From the NCBI GenBank assembly GCA_955652245.1, contig CATPAV010000166.1, positions 1 to 9,706 of the forward strand: a DNA stretch of 9,706 nucleotides, read 5' to 3'. This DNA comes from an uncultured Candidatus Udaeobacter sp. Its GTDB lineage: Bacteria; Verrucomicrobiota; Verrucomicrobiia; Chthoniobacterales; UBA10450. The notes below the pieces were generated by a model, which searched no databases, was not told the origin of the DNA, and saw only the letters and a list, made by a program, of their open reading frames with translations. Each line of letters begins with the position of its first letter. Positions within the stretch are counted from its first letter, which is position 1. Position numbers and translations under genes: made by a program. Of this stretch, positions 6,646 through 9,706 are shown in pieces.

Positions 6646-7136
6646 TTTGGGAGTTTCGCGGCAAGCACGCTCTCAGATTGCCTTTTGCGAAAAGCTTCCA
6701 ATTTCTTCCGAATTGCGTCATCGGATGTGGCAAGAATCGCGGCGGCGAGAAGTGCGGCGTTTTTCGCGCCCGCTTCGCCGATTGCGAGCGTGCCGACCGG
6801 AACTCCGCCCGGCATTTGCGCCGTGGAAAGAAGCGAATCGAGTCCTTGCAGTGCCTTAGATTGAATCGGGACGCCGAGCACCGGCAGCCATGTATGCGCG
6901 GCGATGACTCCTGCCAGATGTGCCGCGCCACCCGCGCCGGCGATAATTACGCGCAACCCGCAAGCTGCGGCTTTGCGCGCGAATTCGGCCGTCGCATCCG
7001 GCGTGCGATGTGCGGAAAGCACGTGCGACTCGTTAGGAATGCCGAGTTCGTCGAGTGCTTCGACCGCGTGACGCATCGTTTCCCAATCCGATTTGCTCCC
7101 CATTAGGATGGCAACTAAGGCTTTCGATTGTGGCAT
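6642..7136 (-). CDS. purE: 5-(carboxyamino)imidazole ribonucleotide mutase (class I PurE)
   Basis: This purine-biosynthesis enzyme converts N5-carboxyaminoimidazole ribonucleotide to CAIR. From the ATG at 7136 the protein is 164 residues, normal for PurE. Seen: ILMGSKSDWETM at 10-21, the catalytic loop SAHRTP at 41-46 with His43, GAGGAAHLAGVIAAHT at 67-82, LPVLGVP at 84-90, and QMPGGVPVGTLAIG with AGAKNAALLAAAILA in the C-terminal part. The QMPGGVPVGT form fits class I, the bacterial mutase that works with PurK rather than directly on AIR plus CO2; no purK is in the window. An in-frame ATG at 7217 would add 27 residues that match no PurE and run through the promoter region, so 7136 is chosen. 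It overlaps the Sua5 gene by 4 bases. Confidence 0.95.
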   Translation of the reverse strand: MPQSKALVAILMGSKSDWETMRHAVEALDELGIPNESHVLSAHRTPDATAEFARKAAACGLRVIIAGAGGAAHLAGVIAAHTWLPVLGVPIQSKALQGLDSLLSTAQMPGGVPVGTLAIGEAGAKNAALLAAAILATSDDAIRKKLEAFRKRQSESVLAAKLPK

Positions 7137-7142
7137 GAGCAC

Positions 7143-7170
7143 ATTGTAGGGCGTTTCTGTGAAACGCCAA
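7143..7170 (-). promoter_or_regulatory. candidate purE promoter
   Basis: Read on the minus strand, TTGGCG (7170-7165) is followed by a 16-base spacer and TACAAT (7148-7143), five of six matches to the sigma-70 -10 box. Only six bases separate TACAAT from the purE ATG at 7136, so transcription would begin at or within a base or so of the start codon, giving a leaderless mRNA. No Shine-Dalgarno sequence is present for purE, which agrees. The spacer is almost filled by a palindrome. Confidence 0.5.
7150..7168. repeat. perfect palindrome, 8-bp arms and 3-base centre
   Basis: GGCGTTTC, then TGT, then GAAACGCC: the arms are exactly complementary. It lies in the purE-aroK divergent gap and inside the candidate purE promoter, between its -35 and -10 boxes. 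It could be an operator for a dimeric repressor, a DNA hairpin, or one copy of a dispersed REP-like element. No T-run follows on either strand, so an intrinsic terminator is unlikely. No second copy is obvious in this window. Confidence 0.7.
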
Positions 7171-7225
7171 GCGTGGCAAAGGATGTTGATCTTTTCATTG
7201 TCGATCTTCAATCGCATATTGCCGT

Positions 7226-7756
7226 GTGAGCTCGGCGAGATCGATTGTGCTTATCGGGTTTATGGGAACCGGGAAATCTCTCGTTGGAAAAGTTTTGGAG
7301 CAGCACACGGGATTTGCCCGGTTCGATACGGACGAAATTATTTCATCGAGACTGAAGATGCCGATCGAAAAGATTTTTTCGACCCATGGCGAGGAACATT
7401 TCCGAGACTTGGAGACAGAAACATTGCGTTCCTTATCGGCAGAAGAGCCAGCGATCATTGTAACAGGTGGCGGCATCGTAATCCGTTCAGAAAACGTCGA
7501 CCTTTTGAAGCGATTAGGAGCCGTCGCCTGGCTCGCTGCGGATGAGGTGACGCTCCGCACGCGGATCGATCGCCTGATTGATCGCCCACTATTGCAGACA
7601 GCCAATCCCGAAGCGACGCTATCGGAATTACTGGAGACCCGCGAGCCGCTTTACAGGAACGCAGCCGATCTACGAGTGGACATTTCGCAAAAGAATCCCG
7701 AACAGATCGCTGAATTAATTTTGAAAAACATCAGGGATTTCCCAGTCGGAGAATGA
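7226..7756 (+). CDS. aroK: shikimate kinase
   Basis: This cytoplasmic enzyme phosphorylates shikimate at the 3-hydroxyl with ATP, step five of the chorismate pathway. The protein is 176 residues, the typical length. Seen: Walker A GFMGTGKS at 11-18, the shikimate-binding DTD at 34-36, FRDLE with Arg60, the GGG motif at 81-83, the lid RPLL with Arg120 at 120-123, and TREPLYR with Arg138 near the C-terminus. All key shikimate kinase residues are present, which argues against gluconate kinase or adenylate kinase. The start is GTG at 7226; no other in-frame start codon lies close upstream and there is no Shine-Dalgarno sequence. It diverges from purE across 89 bases and its stop overlaps the queG ATG in an ATGA, so the two are probably one transcript. 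Confidence 0.95.
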   Translation: MSSARSIVLIGFMGTGKSLVGKVLEQHTGFARFDTDEIISSRLKMPIEKIFSTHGEEHFRDLETETLRSLSAEEPAIIVTGGGIVIRSENVDLLKRLGAVAWLAADEVTLRTRIDRLIDRPLLQTANPEATLSELLETREPLYRNAADLRVDISQKNPEQIAELILKNIRDFPVGE

Positions 7757-8814
7757 AGAACGAGGAGTTGAAAAAGGAACTTATCGCGTATACGCGCGAA
7801 CTGGGATTCGATTCATGTCGCGTTGCCGCATGTGCTGCGCCCAAGCACACGTCTGAATTCCGGACCTGGCTGCGAGAAGGCGCTGCTGGGGAAATGAGCT
7901 ACATGGAGTGCGGGGAAGAGAAACGTTGTGATCCGCAGAAAGTTTTGCCGGGCGCGCGGTCGATTGTTGTAGTGACACTAAATTATTGGCAGGGCGAATC
8001 GGCTACCCCGAAAGCCTTCGAGGCCGCTACAGGAAGGATCGCGCGGTATGCGTGGGGTGAGGATTATCACGAGGTCATATCGCAGAAGCTCGATAAGATC
8101 GACAATTTCCTTTGCCGATCTGGCGGTACGCAGAAGTCGTATGTCGACACAGGCCCAATTTTAGAACGGGATCACGCTGCTCAAGCCGGGATCGGATGGC
8201 ATGGCAAAAGCACGATGCTGATCGATACGCGATTGGGAACGTGGTTTCTTCTGGGTGAAACCCTAACCACCCTTGAATTGCCGCCAGATCCTCCACAGCG
8301 AGATCGTTGCGGAACATGCGAACGTTGCATTAAAGCTTGTCCAACCGCAGCGATCGCCGCTCCGCATCGGCTCGATGCGCGTCGCTGCATTTCATACTTA
8401 ACGATCGAGCTGAAAGGCTCTATCCCGGTCGAGCTGCGGCCGCTTGTCGGAAATCGGATTTTTGGTTGCGATGATTGTCTCGATGCCTGTCCTTGGAATC
8501 GATTCGCTCAAGTATCCCGGGAAACTGCATTTTTAGCGCGCCGATCAACTACCGGCATATTGCTGCGGGATTATTTGAAACTGAACGACGTGGAATTTCA
8601 CGCCCTGTTCAGAAATTCGCCGATCAAACGGATCAAACGACGCGGTTTCTTGCGCAATGTCTGCGTCGCCCTGGGAAACGTGGGCGATTTGGCGGACTTG
8701 CCAGCGCTCAAACGGGCGGCATCAGATGTTGATCCGTTGATTGCTGAGCATGCTACCTGGGCAATCGCGCGGATTCAGCAACGGTGCGACATGCAAGTGT
8801 CGAAAGTTTGTTGA
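7753..8814 (+). CDS. queG: epoxyqueuosine reductase
   Basis: This iron-sulfur, cobalamin-dependent enzyme carries out the last step of queuosine synthesis, reducing epoxyqueuosine to queuosine in GUN-anticodon tRNAs. The protein is 353 residues. Seen: the N-terminal cobalamin-binding region with LPGARSIVVVTLNYW, the catalytic motif YVDTGPILERDHAAQAGIGW with Asp132, then the two 4Fe-4S clusters. All eight cysteines are present: Cys186, 189, 192 and 196 in CGTCERCIKACP, Cys212 in CISYLTIE, and Cys239, 242 and 246 in CDDCLDACPWN. The C-terminus, with LRNVCVALGNVGDLADLPAL and EHATWAIARI, is the usual HEAT-like repeat. It starts in an ATGA overlap with aroK. GGAG sits only one base before the ATG, so translational coupling is more likely than independent initiation. 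The link to aroK is probably positional rather than functional. Confidence 0.95.
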   Translation: MKNEELKKELIAYTRELGFDSCRVAACAAPKHTSEFRTWLREGAAGEMSYMECGEEKRCDPQKVLPGARSIVVVTLNYWQGESATPKAFEAATGRIARYAWGEDYHEVISQKLDKIDNFLCRSGGTQKSYVDTGPILERDHAAQAGIGWHGKSTMLIDTRLGTWFLLGETLTTLELPPDPPQRDRCGTCERCIKACPTAAIAAPHRLDARRCISYLTIELKGSIPVELRPLVGNRIFGCDDCLDACPWNRFAQVSRETAFLARRSTTGILLRDYLKLNDVEFHALFRNSPIKRIKRRGFLRNVCVALGNVGDLADLPALKRAASDVDPLIAEHATWAIARIQQRCDMQVSKVC

Positions 8815-8846
8815 ATCCAAATCGCCGGTTCGCCGCATCTCATTGT

Positions 8847-8871
8847 CGTTCTTGTGAACGCGTTTTGTTTT
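8847..8871 (+). terminator. weak candidate terminator after queG
   Basis: A CGTTC/GAACG stem of 5 bp with a TTGT loop is followed by a T-rich CGTTTTGTTTT. It lies 33 bases after the queG stop. The stem is short and the T-tract is interrupted, so this is tentative. It also overlaps the candidate -35 box of the next gene. Confidence 0.25.
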
Positions 8872-8894
8872 GCAACGGTCTAAAGCGAGATAAT
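8865..8894 (+). promoter_or_regulatory. candidate promoter of the membrane fusion protein gene
   Basis: TTGTTT (8865-8870), an 18-base spacer, then GATAAT (8889-8894), five of six matches to the -10 consensus. It ends 35 bases before the ATG at 8930, leaving a short leader of about 28 bases. It is the best match in the 115-base gap that separates this gene from queG. Confidence 0.35.
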
Positions 8895-8929
8895 TTCTGA
8901 CGCCCTCTTCCTTCCCTAACGAGCATTCT

Positions 8930-9706
8930 ATGCATCAGACTTTAAAACCACCCCCAGTTGCGCCGGAAGTCGCGAAGAAACGCCGCTCGCGCCGCAAGCG
9001 CTACATCATTTTCGGCTCCATCGCCCTGACATTGCTTTTGATTATTGCCTTAGTCATCGCGAGCAAACGCGAGAAACCGGTCCCGGTGACTACCGAGAAA
9101 GCGGTCCGCAAGACCATTCTGCAGACCGTTTCCGCCACTGGGAAGGTGCAACCCGAAACCGAGGTGAAGATTTCGCCGGAAGTGGCGGGCGAGATCATTG
9201 ATTTGCCGGTCGAAGATGGGAAGGCGGTCAACAAAGGTGATCTGCTTGTGCGGATAAAGCCGGATTCCTACAAGGCCCTGCTCGAGCAACAGGAGGCAGC
9301 CATCAGCTCGGCCAAGGCGACGAATCTGCAACAAAAGGCGACGATGATGAAGACGGAGCAGGATCTTAAACGCGCCGACGACATGTTCGCGAAGAAAACC
9401 ATTTCTATTCAAGAATACAACGCCGCGCAGGCTGCTTACGATGTGGCCAAGAATACCTACGAGAGTTCGGTGCACGAGATCGAGCGCGCGCAAGCGGGTT
9501 CGAGTCAGGCGCGTGATCAACTTTCGAAGACGACGGTTTATTCGCCGATCGATGGAACGGTAACGATTTTGAACAGCAAATTGGGCGAACGCATCGTAGC
9601 GACGGGGCAATTCGCGGGAACGGAAGTCATGCGCGTGGCCGATCTCGGCCACATGGAAGCGCGCGTGGATGTGAACGAGAACGACGTCGTAAACGTAAAA
9701 GTTGAC
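8930..9706 (+). CDS. HlyD/MacA-type periplasmic adaptor (membrane fusion protein), N-terminal part
   Basis: From the ATG at 8930, 259 codons stay open to the window end, so the gene is partial. Residues 1-24 are cytoplasmic and strongly basic (KKRRSRRKR), 25-45 form one membrane helix (YIIFGSIALTLLLIIALVIA), and the rest faces the periplasm. Then follow the first lipoyl half (VSATGKVQPETEVKISPEVA, DGKAVNKGDLLVRIKPD), a Gln/Ala/Lys-rich coiled-coil hairpin at about 115-190, the second lipoyl half (KTTVYSPIDGTVTILN) and the start of the beta-barrel (MRVADLGHMEARVDVNENDV). This is the order of MacA and related RND/ABC adaptors, which bridge an inner-membrane transporter to an outer-membrane channel. 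The transporter is probably encoded just beyond the window; a MacB-like ABC partner is more likely than RND, but this is inferred. Only a weak GAG ribosome site is seen. Confidence 0.9.
   Translation, partial: MHQTLKPPPVAPEVAKKRRSRRKRYIIFGSIALTLLLIIALVIASKREKPVPVTTEKAVRKTILQTVSATGKVQPETEVKISPEVAGEIIDLPVEDGKAVNKGDLLVRIKPDSYKALLEQQEAAISSAKATNLQQKATMMKTEQDLKRADDMFAKKTISIQEYNAAQAAYDVAKNTYESSVHEIERAQAGSSQARDQLSKTTVYSPIDGTVTILNSKLGERIVATGQFAGTEVMRVADLGHMEARVDVNENDVVNVKVD

Noticed and set aside
6537..7106. 189-codon open frame on the plus strand
   Set aside because: It is antisense to purE and the start of the Sua5 gene. Its Arg/Cys-rich composition suggests a shadow frame.
7137..7217. 27-residue N-terminal extension of PurE from the ATG at 7217
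   Set aside because: The extension matches no PurE start and would run through the palindrome and the likely promoter. MPQSKALVAILMGSKSD at 7136 matches the family start.
9050..9652. 200-codon open frame on the minus strand
   Set aside because: The plus strand here encodes an unbroken HlyD/MacA-type protein with membrane helix and lipoyl motifs. The minus-strand product is Arg/Leu-rich noise.

Overview
The window is mostly conserved housekeeping DNA from a Gram-negative bacterium. Evidence for an outer membrane is the run of lipopolysaccharide inner-core genes (heptose kinase, heptose bisphosphatase, CMP-Kdo synthetase) and the periplasmic adaptor of an efflux or export pump. The kdsB-pyrG order is also known from Chlamydiae. 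Weak or absent Shine-Dalgarno signals at many starts, several GTG starts and the protein style suggest a soil-type Verrucomicrobiota or another PVC relative. This taxonomic call is an inference; no rRNA or other marker is present to settle it.

Layout. (1) Bases 1-1647, minus strand: an unrecognised secreted protein, a small secreted protein with a possible PPC-like beta-sandwich, and the first 120 codons of phoH, cut by the window edge. The spacings are 10 and 26 bases, so they look cotranscribed. (2) Bases 1805-5762, plus strand: rfaE1 (hldA), gmhB, kdsB and pyrG, linked by overlaps of 8, 8 and 4 bases. The products make ADP-heptose precursors, activate Kdo with CTP, and supply that CTP. (3) Bases 5656-7136, minus strand: purE followed by a Sua5-type threonylcarbamoyl-AMP synthase, with a 4-base overlap. 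The Sua5 gene converges on pyrG and overlaps it by 107 bases, antisense. (4) Bases 7226-8814, plus strand: aroK (shikimate kinase) and queG (epoxyqueuosine reductase), with a 4-base overlap. (5) From base 8930, plus strand: the N-terminal 259 codons of a HlyD/MacA-type membrane fusion protein, open to the window end.

Non-coding DNA is scarce. The gaps are 1648-1804 (divergent), 7137-7225 (divergent, with a perfect 8-bp-arm palindrome inside a candidate purE promoter) and 8815-8929. There is no rRNA, tRNA, CRISPR array, insertion sequence or phage gene that I can see.

I did not find a clearly new biological system. The points most worth following are the unrecognised secreted pair in front of phoH, the palindrome-embedded and apparently leaderless purE promoter, the long pyrG/sua5 antisense overlap, and a GmhB whose zinc loop lacks its usual ligand pattern.
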